35,057 nucleotides of DNA, from the NCBI GenBank assembly GCA_018646195.1, contig JABGVH010000007.1, positions 2,501-37,557 of the forward strand, written 5' to 3'. A model generated the notes under the pieces. That model was not told the DNA's origin. It did not search any database and saw only the letters and a list, made by a program, of their open reading frames with translations. Source of the DNA: Halobacteriovoraceae bacterium. Lineage in GTDB: Bacteria; Bdellovibrionota; Bacteriovoracia; Bacteriovoracales; Bacteriovoracaceae. Positions 14,843 through 23,923 of this stretch are shown one piece after another; position 1 is the stretch's first letter; each line of letters starts with the position of its first letter. Made by a program: the position numbers and the translations under genes.

Positions 14843-16078
14843 TTAGGAGGCATACTTGTCATTATTTTCATCTTCTTCCATATCATCTTCTTCATCTTCT
14901 TGAAGAATAGTTATATGAAAATCATCTATTTTGGAGGAATCAATAATCATAATATCTTTTTTGCGTAGGTAATTAAATAGCGCTTTAGGATGAAAATTGA
15001 TAGTGTCATGCCCTATCCAATATTTTGCCCCTACAGCTACATAAATTGAAATTTCCAAAAAAACTGTCACCAAAAAAGTAGCAAGGGGAAATTCAAAAAC
15101 CGCCAATCCAAAAGTAGAAAGGCATACAAGCGTGTAAGAGAAGGCCATGACCGAAGCTGTACCTGAGGCCGAAAAATTGTGAAAATTTCTCAAAATATGG
15201 TGGATATGTAACCTATCTCCAGAGAATGGACTGCGCCTATTAAATATTCTTCTTAAGAAACTGACCCCAAGTTCAACCATAGGTAGTGATAATAATGAAA
15301 GAGTTACAAAGGTTGCATGAAAAACGTGATGGGTGGTTTTAATTTTTAGGTAGAGAAATGAACAGAGTAAAAGATAGCTAAAGCCAATAAAACTACCTCC
15401 GATTTCTCCAAGGTGTATTTTAGCAGGCTCTTTATTAAAGAAATAAAATGAGATAAGAGCAGAGGCACAAATACCGGTTCCAATAATAGTCGCTCCACTG
15501 CCATAATAAATTCCCATCGCTCCAATAATTGCATAAGTAACCAGGCCTATTTTAACCGTCAGAGTATCTAAACCATCTAGAAGGTTGCTTCCATTCAGAA
15601 CACCGAGTCCCCATATACTACAAATTATGAACGCAGCGCTCGAATAATAATTGTGAAAACTCCATGAAGTATAAAAGGCGAAGATAAAAACGCTAACCAA
15701 CTGAGTGGTTAATTTAACGATGGGCCGAAGCTCAAATTTATCATCGAGGTAGCCATATAAGATTATAAATGAACCTGAAATTAACCAATACTTAACAAAC
15801 CTAAGATCATGCACTCCAAATATATGGTTGGGATCTGGAACGTAGAGCAGTGAAAGAATCCCAAGAAATATTCCAATCGAAAGAGGAAGCCCTCCTAACT
15901 GAACTGCATTAGTTACCGACTTCCTTGCTGGTATGTGAAACATTCTTTTAAATATATTCGGCTTCATTCTAGGAAGGACCGTGAGCGCCCAAAAGCCTAC
16001 AAAAGTACTTACGAATACACCCGCAAAAATAAACCAATAATTTGTGATAAATGCTTTGAAGTCCATTTTTTTATTCAC
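14843..16078 (-). CDS. Undecaprenyl-phosphate sugar-1-phosphate transferase (MraY/WecA family)
   Basis: A 411-residue polytopic membrane enzyme with about ten hydrophobic segments. It should start the lipid-linked polysaccharide repeat by moving a sugar-1-phosphate, commonly GlcNAc or a related sugar, onto undecaprenyl phosphate. Family motifs in order: QLGGLPLSIG near the N terminus, GYLDDKFELRP with D112/D113, NGSNLLDGLDTL, HLGEIGGSFIGF, and the cytoplasmic RRSPFSGDRLHIHHIL typical of WecA/TagO. The third conserved Asp of the family (in MGDxGS) is Glu here, E225. The last 40 residues form a very acidic tail (EDEEDDMEEDE). It is not the housekeeping mraY by context: no mur genes are nearby, and a glycosyltransferase and Wzz-like genes flank it. 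Confidence 0.88.
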   Translation of the reverse strand: MNKKMDFKAFITNYWFIFAGVFVSTFVGFWALTVLPRMKPNIFKRMFHIPARKSVTNAVQLGGLPLSIGIFLGILSLLYVPDPNHIFGVHDLRFVKYWLISGSFIILYGYLDDKFELRPIVKLTTQLVSVFIFAFYTSWSFHNYYSSAAFIICSIWGLGVLNGSNLLDGLDTLTVKIGLVTYAIIGAMGIYYGSGATIIGTGICASALISFYFFNKEPAKIHLGEIGGSFIGFSYLLLCSFLYLKIKTTHHVFHATFVTLSLLSLPMVELGVSFLRRIFNRRSPFSGDRLHIHHILRNFHNFSASGTASVMAFSYTLVCLSTFGLAVFEFPLATFLVTVFLEISIYVAVGAKYWIGHDTINFHPKALFNYLRKKDIMIIDSSKIDDFHITILQEDEEDDMEEDENNDKYAS

Positions 16079-16209
16079 CTAAGTCGTCCTTAACTTATCG
16101 ACAAAAATGAATATTTCATAAAATTTAAGAGCTTAATGAGTGATTAGAGAAGTTCTCGGAAGTCAGTAAAATCAAAAACATACATGCCTGACTAATTCAG
16201 TTGGTTGCA

Positions 16210-16782
16210 TTAGTCATTCTTTTTGACTTGGCGGTATATAAGGATAGAGCTCAATAGTGAAATCGCTACACCAATAAGGCTAGTATAATAGGCCCGATTT
16301 TCGGTAAAAGTATCTTTTTCAACAAATATTACATCTCCAGGCTGAAGCCTGCTAGAAGTGAATGGATCGCCTCCCGCTGTTAAATCGTACACTTTGTTTT
16401 CTGTTTCATTTCCAACTACCCTACTAAGACGAACATTATTAGTCTTGGCACTAGAAGTAGGCCCTCCAGCAAAAGAAAGTCCTTGAATCAGGCTTGAATC
16501 AACCGGCACAAAATGAAGACCGGGTCGGCTAACCGAACCCCAAAAGTTTACGGGAATTAAAACTTTTCCTTTAACCGAAGGTGAGTAAAAAATCGCTCCT
16601 GAGGCCTTTGGAACATTTTTAACTTCTGAGGGAAGCGCTAATTCCGAAAGCTTAAAAGCAGGCCTTGCAGCTTCTTTGGATTTACTTATTCCTTTTCCTT
16701 TAGTGGCCTGTGCCTGTACGGAAAATGGGTGAAAAAATAAGGAAAATTGAATTGTTAGAATAAGCAGTGTCTTTATTTTCAT
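16210..16782 (-). CDS. Short SLBB-domain polysaccharide-export-type protein
   Basis: A 190-residue exported protein. It has an N-terminal signal sequence (TLLILTIQFSLFFHPFSVQA, about residues 5-24) and a single SLBB-like beta-grasp domain (VLIPVNFWGSVSRPGLHFVPVDSSL ... LQPGDVIFVEKD, about 73-155). A C-terminal membrane helix (about 164-184, LIGVAISLLSSILIY) follows, ending in RQVKKND. This is like the second half of a Wza/GumB-type export protein, but the N-terminal polysaccharide-export domain is missing. It may work as a periplasmic partner of the Wzz-like protein rather than as the outer-membrane pore, which is not in the window. It shares the strand and locus with the wecA-like and Wzz-like genes. 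Confidence 0.75.
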   Translation of the reverse strand: MKIKTLLILTIQFSLFFHPFSVQAQATKGKGISKSKEAARPAFKLSELALPSEVKNVPKASGAIFYSPSVKGKVLIPVNFWGSVSRPGLHFVPVDSSLIQGLSFAGGPTSSAKTNNVRLSRVVGNETENKVYDLTAGGDPFTSSRLQPGDVIFVEKDTFTENRAYYTSLIGVAISLLSSILIYRQVKKND

Positions 16783-16877
16783 AAGCTTATTCTATCCAAC
16801 TTCACCAAGTATTAACAAGTAACCTTTTAGACTACTTGCGGCATTGCCTTTGCGAGAAAAGCTATTAGAATCATTTT

Positions 16878-17186
16878 ATGCATTCCATCAACCAAATCTT
16901 TGGCTACATTTCACGAACAAAAATAGCCGGGGTCGTTCCACTTGATATAGTCGCTCACTTTATTTTAGGAATTCTAATTTTATTATTTTGTCTAAAAATT
17001 TTAAAATTAGACTTTAAAAAATCATTTTTAATCTTGTTAGCATTGACTGTGGGTAAAGAAATTTATGACTCTTTCACGTTAACTGCCACCTGGGAAGAAG
17101 CGCTTAAAGACTTTTGTGTTACTTTTTCTTACCCTATATTAAGACTAGGGATTACTAAATTAATGAAAAAAATTGAAGATGCCTAA
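16878..17186 (+). CDS. Small membrane protein, weakly VanZ-like
   Basis: A 102-residue protein with two or three hydrophobic segments (IVAHFILGILILLFCL, about 24-40; SFLILLALTVGKEIYD, about 49-64; FCVTFSYPILRLGI). The pattern D-x-x-A-H-F followed by G-K-E-x-x-D-S-F recalls small VanZ-like membrane proteins, often found near polysaccharide genes, but the match is weak. It is the only gene on the plus strand in this locus. It lies divergent from the SLBB gene and overlaps the end of the Wzz-like gene by four bases. Function unknown. Confidence 0.55.
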   Translation: MHSINQIFGYISRTKIAGVVPLDIVAHFILGILILLFCLKILKLDFKKSFLILLALTVGKEIYDSFTLTATWEEALKDFCVTFSYPILRLGITKLMKKIEDA

Positions 17187-18670
17187 GTAAAGTCAGGTGT
17201 ATTACCTATTATATCTAGGTCTTGAAAATTATTTCTTAATTCTGCTTCGTCATAAATTTTATCGTCGAGTATATAGCGCAGGACAAGAACAAAAAGCAAT
17301 ATTACAAAACTCATTAAAAAAGCCAAACTAAAAATTTTAAACTTAGTAATTTCTCTATAAATTGAGCGACCATTAAATGATTTATCAAAGACTAGGTCTG
17401 TTACGACTGTAGATTCTGCTAATTTTAATTGAACAAGCTTAGTTTCAATTAAGGCCATATATTCCATTTCAGGTTTATATTCTGCCATTTTTGACTCATA
17501 TTCGTTCTGCTCTAATAGTAAACCGTCCCGCTTTTTGGCTATGTCACTGTATTGTTTTTTTGCCTTTACTGCATGTTTACGTAACACTGTTGCATTGAAC
17601 TCTCCAGATCTCGAGGTTCCTGCCTTTTGATTTACAAAATCGCCATCCGCTTTAGATGCAACGTTACCAAGACTGGCCAACTCTCTGCTCTTACTTCTAA
17701 GATCATTTTTCAGTTGTTTGATAACTCCTTGATCTCTTGAAGAAAAATTCTTTTGGATTTGTAAAGAAGCTATATCTTCTCGCAACTGACCTATTCTTTC
17801 TCTTAGGTAACTTGCTTTAGCAAATTTTTGTTTATCACCTTTGCTCGAATTTTCTATTACTTTTTTTGACTGGTTAACCAATGTTTCCGACATTGTTAGC
17901 TTATTTTTACTCTTAGCAAAACTATCACGATAATAATGGAGTTCCCTATTTACATCAATTAGTTTGAATCTTACATTTTTAATGTTTTCGATTAGATTTG
18001 TAATTTTTCTTTCTTTCATTATCTCTTCTTGTTTTTCAACAAGGTCACTCGAAATTTTAATTTGCTCAGATAGAAAATATTTAATACTTCCAAGGCGCTC
18101 TTCCTCAATTAATTCGGCTATTTTTCTAGCAATAACTTCAGAAGTTAAAGGATCCAGAGTCCTAACAACCAAGTTAAATCTATTCACAACAGTATTATTT
18201 TCAAGAACTCCGTAGAATGTTCCCAGACGGTTTTTTAGTATATTTAAAATACACTCTTTTCTTTCTAAACATTTTCCAAATATTTCATCGTGGGATTTAA
18301 TTTCTTTCACATTTAAAGGATTGTAATTAAACTTTTTAAAATCAGGATGACTGTAAATTCTATCCGCTAACTGTAACTTAAAGTCTACCGAATTCCCTAT
18401 AGAAATAATTTCGGTAATATCAAGCGCTCCAGTTTTTTCACCTAAAACTGCAAAAATGGCACTTTGAGCTGAATTACTTGAATCAGCGGCATTTTTAAAG
18501 CCTATTGAAACAAAAGATATAGGGTGCTGAGAGAGGTATTTTAAAGAAGCCGCCGTAAAGATAATTAAGGGAATAGCAATTGCCATAAATTTATAGCGAA
18601 AAGCAAGCTTCCAAATAAAAGGAATATTTATTATAGTCGTTTCATTTAGAATAATATTTACTTTTTTCAC
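17183..18670 (-). CDS. Wzz/GumC-like polysaccharide co-polymerase
   Basis: A 495-residue inner-membrane protein with the chain-length determinant layout. There is one membrane helix near the N terminus (about 30-46, FMAIAIPLIIFTAASL) and a large periplasmic part rich in coiled coil (about 200-410, for example KNDLRSKSRELASLG). A second helix lies near the C terminus (about 446-470, FSLAFLMSFVILLFVLVLRY), followed by a short cytoplasmic tail. Such proteins set polysaccharide chain length and couple to tyrosine kinases. The GTG start directly abuts the TAG stop of the upstream kinase-like gene, so the two are co-translated. I see no fused kinase domain. Confidence 0.8.
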   Translation of the reverse strand: MKKVNIILNETTIINIPFIWKLAFRYKFMAIAIPLIIFTAASLKYLSQHPISFVSIGFKNAADSSNSAQSAIFAVLGEKTGALDITEIISIGNSVDFKLQLADRIYSHPDFKKFNYNPLNVKEIKSHDEIFGKCLERKECILNILKNRLGTFYGVLENNTVVNRFNLVVRTLDPLTSEVIARKIAELIEEERLGSIKYFLSEQIKISSDLVEKQEEIMKERKITNLIENIKNVRFKLIDVNRELHYYRDSFAKSKNKLTMSETLVNQSKKVIENSSKGDKQKFAKASYLRERIGQLREDIASLQIQKNFSSRDQGVIKQLKNDLRSKSRELASLGNVASKADGDFVNQKAGTSRSGEFNATVLRKHAVKAKKQYSDIAKKRDGLLLEQNEYESKMAEYKPEMEYMALIETKLVQLKLAESTVVTDLVFDKSFNGRSIYREITKFKIFSLAFLMSFVILLFVLVLRYILDDKIYDEAELRNNFQDLDIIGNTPDFT

Positions 18671-19732
18671 CTAAAAGAACCTCCACCAGGGCTTTTTGCG
18701 GGCCTTGCTCCGACGTTCAGTCGCTTTAATTTTTTTCTCTTCTTCTTCAATTTCCGCCTGCTTATTATCTAATAAAAGTCCCTTTAAGTTTATCCCGTAA
18801 CCCAGAAAGAATAGTCTAACTTCTTCTAGGTGCCGCGAGCTGGTTAAGCTTTGGGCCACAATTATTGATAAACTCTCAAATTTCATTATAACAGGAAAAT
18901 ATTTTTCAGAGTCTTTTTGAATTTTATGAAGTTCTGGGACATCCCAGAATACTATATCGTAGAGGTCGACGATTTGATCAAAAACTTCGTCGTATCCTTC
19001 AATTGAGCTGTCATTTGAAATTTCGAGAAGAACGCTTAAGTCGATAAAGTCAAAATGGCCATAGAAACTTGAAATTGTGGCATCGACCTCTTGATCTAAG
19101 AAGTCCATTTTTTCTTTAGAACAAATGGAAACGATATCTTTAAAGGCCCCTTCATAGAGATTGTCAGAGATTATAGCGATTTTTACATCTTCTTTATGAT
19201 CAAAGAAGCTGGCCAGACCTAATATACTATTTTGCTGAGAAGATTGGTAACCAGTAGAAGTAATAGCGAAAGACTTAACTCCCGCCATATAGTCTTTGTG
19301 GAAGGATCGGCCTATTTTAAATAACTCGTGGTGATTAGATACCTTATAGAAGTACTTATTAACTCTTTTCTTCCTATCTCCAACGCTTGGACCATTCCCC
19401 TCTTCTTTATTAACTAATCTTAAGTTTAATTCACCTGAGTTTCCTTCGACTTTTGAAGTCACTTCAGTTTCTGGTTCAGATTTCTCAATTTTAGAAGTAT
19501 CTGTAGCCTCGTCAGTTTCTTCAAAAGAACCAGTTTTTAAACGAAACATTGGGGTATCTTCATCACTAGTAGTCGCCGTAGATTCTTCCTCTATAGCACT
19601 CTCTACCACCTCAACTGGAATATCTTGCTGGACGTCCTTTAAAGCTTCATCTACCTCAGACTCAAGAGGGCCCTTCTTTTTTTCAACTTCTGAGGCATCA
19701 TCCGGTGAATGTTTAAACTTTAATCTAGTCAC
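18671..19732 (-). CDS. BY-kinase/ParA-like protein with a broken P-loop (copy B)
   Basis: 353 residues from the GTG at 19732, chosen because AAGGGGGG lies just upstream and the start overlaps the previous stop (GTGACTAG). An ATG at 19774 would add 14 residues. The first ~140 residues are acidic and disordered. The C-terminal ~210 residues follow the fold order of CpsD/Wzc-type kinases: a strand SFAIT followed by a P-loop position that reads SSQQNSIL instead of GKS/T, IAIISDNLYEG at the Walker A' place, YDIVFWDVPEL (Walker B) and a last strand LKGLLLD. Lys of Walker A is absent and there is no C-terminal Tyr cluster, so it should not be an active tyrosine kinase. It is a tandem paralogue of the next gene and directly precedes the Wzz-like gene; a structural regulator of Wzz is likely. 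Confidence 0.7.
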   Translation of the reverse strand: MTRLKFKHSPDDASEVEKKKGPLESEVDEALKDVQQDIPVEVVESAIEEESTATTSDEDTPMFRLKTGSFEETDEATDTSKIEKSEPETEVTSKVEGNSGELNLRLVNKEEGNGPSVGDRKKRVNKYFYKVSNHHELFKIGRSFHKDYMAGVKSFAITSTGYQSSQQNSILGLASFFDHKEDVKIAIISDNLYEGAFKDIVSICSKEKMDFLDQEVDATISSFYGHFDFIDLSVLLEISNDSSIEGYDEVFDQIVDLYDIVFWDVPELHKIQKDSEKYFPVIMKFESLSIIVAQSLTSSRHLEEVRLFFLGYGINLKGLLLDNKQAEIEEEEKKIKATERRSKARKKPWWRFF

Positions 19733-21338
19733 TAGTGCCCCCCTTCTTCTTATCTGAAGCTCTATCGGGGGCAAAAAGTAGACCTTTTATAGTCACTTGG
19801 TAACGCTTGAAGTACTCAATCATCTGCGTGATATCGTCCATCATGTTCTTATTTTGACCAACAATTAATGAAACATTATCAAGAGTTCTAATCACTGGAA
19901 AATATAATTCTTTAAAAGAGTTCATCGAGTCAATTTCAGGAAGGTCCCATAGCACCAAGTCGTAAGAATCAACCAGGTGATCTAAAAAATCTTCAAAATC
20001 ATAGTTTCTAATTTTTCTTTCTATTTTTCCAAGCTCTGTTAGCTCGATGACTTCGAATCCTTTAGCGACATGAACTTTGTAAAACAAGTCTTCTTCCGGA
20101 ACATTTCTTTTTTCCGTTTCGAATTTACCCACAAACTCAGAGTAAAATGAAGAGTCAAAGTTTTCTGTAACAATCACCATATTCACGTCGGAGTGATAAT
20201 TAAAGAAGGCCGAAACTCCAAAGACTGTTTTCTCTCGATCGGTAGGAAGCCCAACACAAGAAAATGCAAAACTCTTTATACCATCTTTAAAATCTCTCAA
20301 ATAGGAACTTCCCATTTTAAATAACTCTACATGGTCTTTCGCACGATAGTAATAACCGTTATGAACTTTTCCTTTCTTGCGGGTTAAGGTTTGCTTCGAA
20401 AAGGAAACCTTTTTCAATTCCAATTCTTTATCTTCTTCACTTTCCTCAAGAGCTTTCCCTATTTTTGAAAGATCTTGATCATTTTTTTCCAGTGAAGTTG
20501 TATCAACTGTACTTTTAAACTTAAACTTATTTGCTGCCACCTCTTCTTGTACTACTTGAGAAAACTCTTCAATCTCTTGGGGAGTATACTCCTCTTCCTC
20601 AGGCAGTAGCTCTTGTTTAAATTTCAGTTCTACTTTTTCTTTAAGATTAATACTCTCTGGTTTTTCTTCTTCTGGTTTTCTATCTCTCACTAATCGCTGG
20701 TTACTTTCAATATTCTTCTTTTGCGTTTCGCTTTGATAATTCTCTTTCTCCAAGAATCCATTATTTAGTTTTGACTCAAGCTCAATTAATTTCTTAGAAT
20801 TAATTTCGTCTGTAGGATTTTCTTCAATGGCAGGGGCCAGGGAAGCGATTTTCTCTTTCGGCCCTGCATCGCTTCCAGAGAGAAGTTTATTATAGCGCTC
20901 TCCTACTTTTTCTTTATCAGGCTCAAACAGCATAGAGACACGGGTCGCCTCTTTGATAGAGACCTGCTCTACTACAACTTGTTTAATATCTTTTGCGGTT
21001 TTAATTAGGTCGCGGAGCTCATCTAGCCCCACGTTTTGAACTTGCTTGCCACGATAAACTTTTATGCTTGTACTGACAGGTTTATTTAATTCTTCTTCGC
21101 TTGGTTTTTGTAAGGCCAGGTTTCGTTCAACGTACTCAGACTTCAAAATAAAATCTTTGAATTCATCGCTTTGCACGATGTCCATATCAAGTTCATCCGT
21201 AGAATAAAGTTTAAAGCGACCCTTAGATAAATCTTGCTCGCTAGTTTTTTCATTCTCACTATCAAGAACTTCAACTTCATCAATTTTTTTCTTTAAGGGC
21301 TTGCCCATAAAATTTTCTATAACCTTGTACTGGCCCAT
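19725..21338 (-). CDS. BY-kinase/ParA-like protein with a degenerate P-loop (copy A)
   Basis: 537 residues: a long Glu/Lys-rich, probably disordered region (about 1-340), then a ParA/BY-kinase-like domain. The domain has FAFSCVGLPTDREKTVFGV at the P-loop (EKT instead of GKS/T), MVIVTENFDSSF (Walker A' place), YDLVLWDLPEID (Walker B) and VTIKGLLFA. The domain aligns along its whole length with copy B: both begin with a Tyr-rich YYYRAKDHVELFKMG or YFYKVSNHHELFKIG segment. Here the P-loop Lys is kept but the Gly-rich turn is lost, so weak nucleotide binding is possible. It has no Tyr-rich tail. It is first in the operon with copy B and the Wzz-like gene, and probably regulates polysaccharide assembly. 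Confidence 0.7.
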   Translation of the reverse strand: MGQYKVIENFMGKPLKKKIDEVEVLDSENEKTSEQDLSKGRFKLYSTDELDMDIVQSDEFKDFILKSEYVERNLALQKPSEEELNKPVSTSIKVYRGKQVQNVGLDELRDLIKTAKDIKQVVVEQVSIKEATRVSMLFEPDKEKVGERYNKLLSGSDAGPKEKIASLAPAIEENPTDEINSKKLIELESKLNNGFLEKENYQSETQKKNIESNQRLVRDRKPEEEKPESINLKEKVELKFKQELLPEEEEYTPQEIEEFSQVVQEEVAANKFKFKSTVDTTSLEKNDQDLSKIGKALEESEEDKELELKKVSFSKQTLTRKKGKVHNGYYYRAKDHVELFKMGSSYLRDFKDGIKSFAFSCVGLPTDREKTVFGVSAFFNYHSDVNMVIVTENFDSSFYSEFVGKFETEKRNVPEEDLFYKVHVAKGFEVIELTELGKIERKIRNYDFEDFLDHLVDSYDLVLWDLPEIDSMNSFKELYFPVIRTLDNVSLIVGQNKNMMDDITQMIEYFKRYQVTIKGLLFAPDRASDKKKGGTSD

Positions 21339-21493
21339 AAGGGAGGGTCTCTTCTTCTAAACTTGTCGGGTAAATAACGTAAGAAAATTAATGTTTTTAG
21401 GGATTTAATGAATTTATTTTACAAAGCAAAACAGTCTTGTAATAAAGCTGAGGTGTTTATTTAATTGCAGATTTCGGAGTTTTTTACTCAATC

Positions 21494-23911
21494 TTATTTT
21501 AATGGAAATCCGGACTTTTGCAGCTGATTAATAATGGTTTGCTCGGCCTCTTTTAAAAAATCACCGCTCAAAGTTTTCTCTGGATCGCCAAAAAGTGTCC
21601 TGATTGTAACCGAGCGTTTGTCTCCACTACCTTGAAATATGTCTAAGACCGAGTGTTTCAGTGCCTCTTTAAGCTTAATTTTTTGTAAAACTTCTAGGAC
21701 ATTCCCTACTTGCAGCTCTCGCTCCACCTCAACGGTATAGTCAAAATGTGAGCCAGGGAATTTTGAAATTGGCCTATATTTTGTCTTTTCTTTCAAGGGG
21801 CGTCCTTCAAAACTAGAAAGGTCTAAAAGCATAATTGATAAATGCCCTTTAATTTTAAAATTTCTAAGCATTAAAGGGTGGATTGAAAAAACTGACCCGA
21901 GCGGTTTACCCATAACTTTTATATTAAAAAATTCATAGGGATGTAGGCCAGACCATTCCTCATCTATCGCCATATTCTTAAATTTAGGGTGTTTTTTTTC
22001 TAAAGTTCCTGGGATATTTAAATTATTTAATAACCTTTCACTAGCATTTGAAAGTTCGAGAAAACTATTACCTTCCTTACTAAAAAAAGCTGCCGCCACG
22101 ATATTACGGTCTTCTGAAAAGCCCTTTTTGGAGGGGTGATAAGTCCGTCCTAACTCGAAAATTTTGACTTCGTCTTCATGTTTAGAATTTAGCGCTATTG
22201 CCTGTAAAAACCCTGGGATCATAGAGCTCCTTAAACGGTCATTATCTTTTGATAAATCGTTTAAGATTTTAATTTCTAATCCTGTTAATAAATCGGCTTT
22301 CTTTAATAGCTTTTCCCCTACTAATGGATAAGTCATCACTTCAAAGCAACCACCGTTGTTTACTAGAAAATTCTTAATTTCCCTATGTAGCTTCTGTGCC
22401 GGGTCTAATTTGACAGGGGAAACTTCAAGTAAAGGTGAGCAGGGAGAGATATTATCATAACCTATGATACGTCCTATTTCCTCTACAAGGTCTGCTTCAC
22501 AGTCAATATCTTTAGTGGCGCGGTAAGTAGGAACAGTGATCTTTAATTGGTCTGCTCTTGTCTCAACTAAAAAGTCGAGACTCTCAAAGATTGAAACTAT
22601 TTCTTTTTGATCTATCTCTTTTCCTAACTGCTTACAGATTGAATTTGCAGTTGTTTGAATTTCTAAACTTTTTATTTTTGATAGGTCGTCTCCAGCATAT
22701 TCGGGCCTTCCTATAACTTCTGCACCAGGACATAATTCAAGAATTAATTCTAAAGTCCTTAAAAGGGTTTTGTAACATAACTGGCTATCTAATGTTTTTT
22801 CGTAGCGTTGTGACGAATCGGTTCTAAGACCTAGACGTGTCGACGTTTTTCGCACTTCCGCAGCTTTCCAATTGGCCACTTCTATAAAAATATCGCTAGT
22901 GTTATTACTAACTCCGCTATTTAATCCACCCATTATTCCTGCTAAAACAAGTGGTTTTGAACTATCAGAAATGACTGTGTCACCAGTAATTAGCTTTCTT
23001 TCAATTTCATCTAATGTGACAAAAATTGTCTCATCTTGAACCTTTCCAATCACTATTTTCTCACCCTCAATCAAACTTCGATCGAAAATATGTAGCGGAA
23101 TACCAAGTTCTAGCATTACGTAATTAGAAATATCGACTATATTATTAATAGGTCTTAGACCTACCGCCGTTAATCTATCCGTCATCCATTTTGGACTATC
23201 AGTAACTTTAATATTCTTTAGAGAAAGTCCAAAATAGGCCTTGCAGCAAGAGTCTTTTTCAACTTTTGGACATATTGGAGAAGCTTCTTTATTAAAATTC
23301 TTTTCAAGTTTTTTAGTCCAATTACCATCGTAAGGATTTACAAATTGACTCTTGAAAACCGCTGAAAACTCTCTGGCCAAACCAAAGTGTCCCCAAAGGT
23401 CTGGCCGATGGGTTAATGATTTATTATCAATATCAAGTAGGATATCTGTTTTTACTTTTAGATACTCAAGCATATTCTGCCCTAGCGTCGCAGAGTCGTT
23501 CAACTCCATTAGTCCGCTCGACTCTTTTGCCAAGTTTAATTCTTCTTCTGAGCAAAGCATTCCTTCAGATAAAACTCCGCGGATTTTTTTTGGCTCCAAC
23601 ACCAAACCATTAGGGAACTCGGTTCCAAGAGGTGCGTAAGGAACTTTCATTCCAACTTTAACATTGCCTGCTCCACAAACTACTTGTTTCTCTGTGGTGC
23701 CAGTATTAAAAGATACCAAATTTAACTTATCGGCATCTGGGTGTTGGTCGATTTTAGTGATTTCAGCAACACTAATATTCTCTAAGTAGACGTCCGAGAG
23801 AATTACATCTTCAACCTCGGCAGTTCCCATTGTGAACTTAATCGCTAGCTCCTGTGGATCAACTACTGGCAGTTTTGCAAAATCTTTTATCCAATCTATA
23901 CTAATTAACAT
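21494..23911 (-). CDS. pheT: Phenylalanine--tRNA ligase beta subunit
   Basis: 805 residues, the normal length for bacterial PheT. Together with PheS it charges tRNA-Phe in an (alpha-beta)2 enzyme in the cytoplasm. Domains in order: N-terminal MLISIDWIKDF; the EMAP-like tRNA-binding domain (about 40-150, ISVAEITKIDQHPDADKLNLV); the B3/B4 editing region, with GLRPINNIVDISNYVMLELGIPLHIFD near 230-260; B5 (LVEEIGRIIGYDNI, about 475-490); and the C-terminal anticodon-binding fold (about 710-805, KFPGSHFDYTVEVERELQVG). It lies 12 bases after pheS and is surely co-transcribed. No clear terminator is visible in the 155 bases after its stop. Confidence 0.97.
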   Translation of the reverse strand: MLISIDWIKDFAKLPVVDPQELAIKFTMGTAEVEDVILSDVYLENISVAEITKIDQHPDADKLNLVSFNTGTTEKQVVCGAGNVKVGMKVPYAPLGTEFPNGLVLEPKKIRGVLSEGMLCSEEELNLAKESSGLMELNDSATLGQNMLEYLKVKTDILLDIDNKSLTHRPDLWGHFGLAREFSAVFKSQFVNPYDGNWTKKLEKNFNKEASPICPKVEKDSCCKAYFGLSLKNIKVTDSPKWMTDRLTAVGLRPINNIVDISNYVMLELGIPLHIFDRSLIEGEKIVIGKVQDETIFVTLDEIERKLITGDTVISDSSKPLVLAGIMGGLNSGVSNNTSDIFIEVANWKAAEVRKTSTRLGLRTDSSQRYEKTLDSQLCYKTLLRTLELILELCPGAEVIGRPEYAGDDLSKIKSLEIQTTANSICKQLGKEIDQKEIVSIFESLDFLVETRADQLKITVPTYRATKDIDCEADLVEEIGRIIGYDNISPCSPLLEVSPVKLDPAQKLHREIKNFLVNNGGCFEVMTYPLVGEKLLKKADLLTGLEIKILNDLSKDNDRLRSSMIPGFLQAIALNSKHEDEVKIFELGRTYHPSKKGFSEDRNIVAAAFFSKEGNSFLELSNASERLLNNLNIPGTLEKKHPKFKNMAIDEEWSGLHPYEFFNIKVMGKPLGSVFSIHPLMLRNFKIKGHLSIMLLDLSSFEGRPLKEKTKYRPISKFPGSHFDYTVEVERELQVGNVLEVLQKIKLKEALKHSVLDIFQGSGDKRSVTIRTLFGDPEKTLSGDFLKEAEQTIINQLQKSGFPLK

Positions 23912-23923
23912 TTTTCTGCCTTT

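Noticed and set aside
16079-16209. GTCGATAA as a sigma-28-like -10 element before the WecA-like gene
   Set aside because: No matching -35 element at the required distance.
21339-21493. Terminator after pheT
   Set aside because: Only a weak bulged AT-rich stem (TTTATT..ACAA / TTGT..AATAAA) without a proper T-run is visible.
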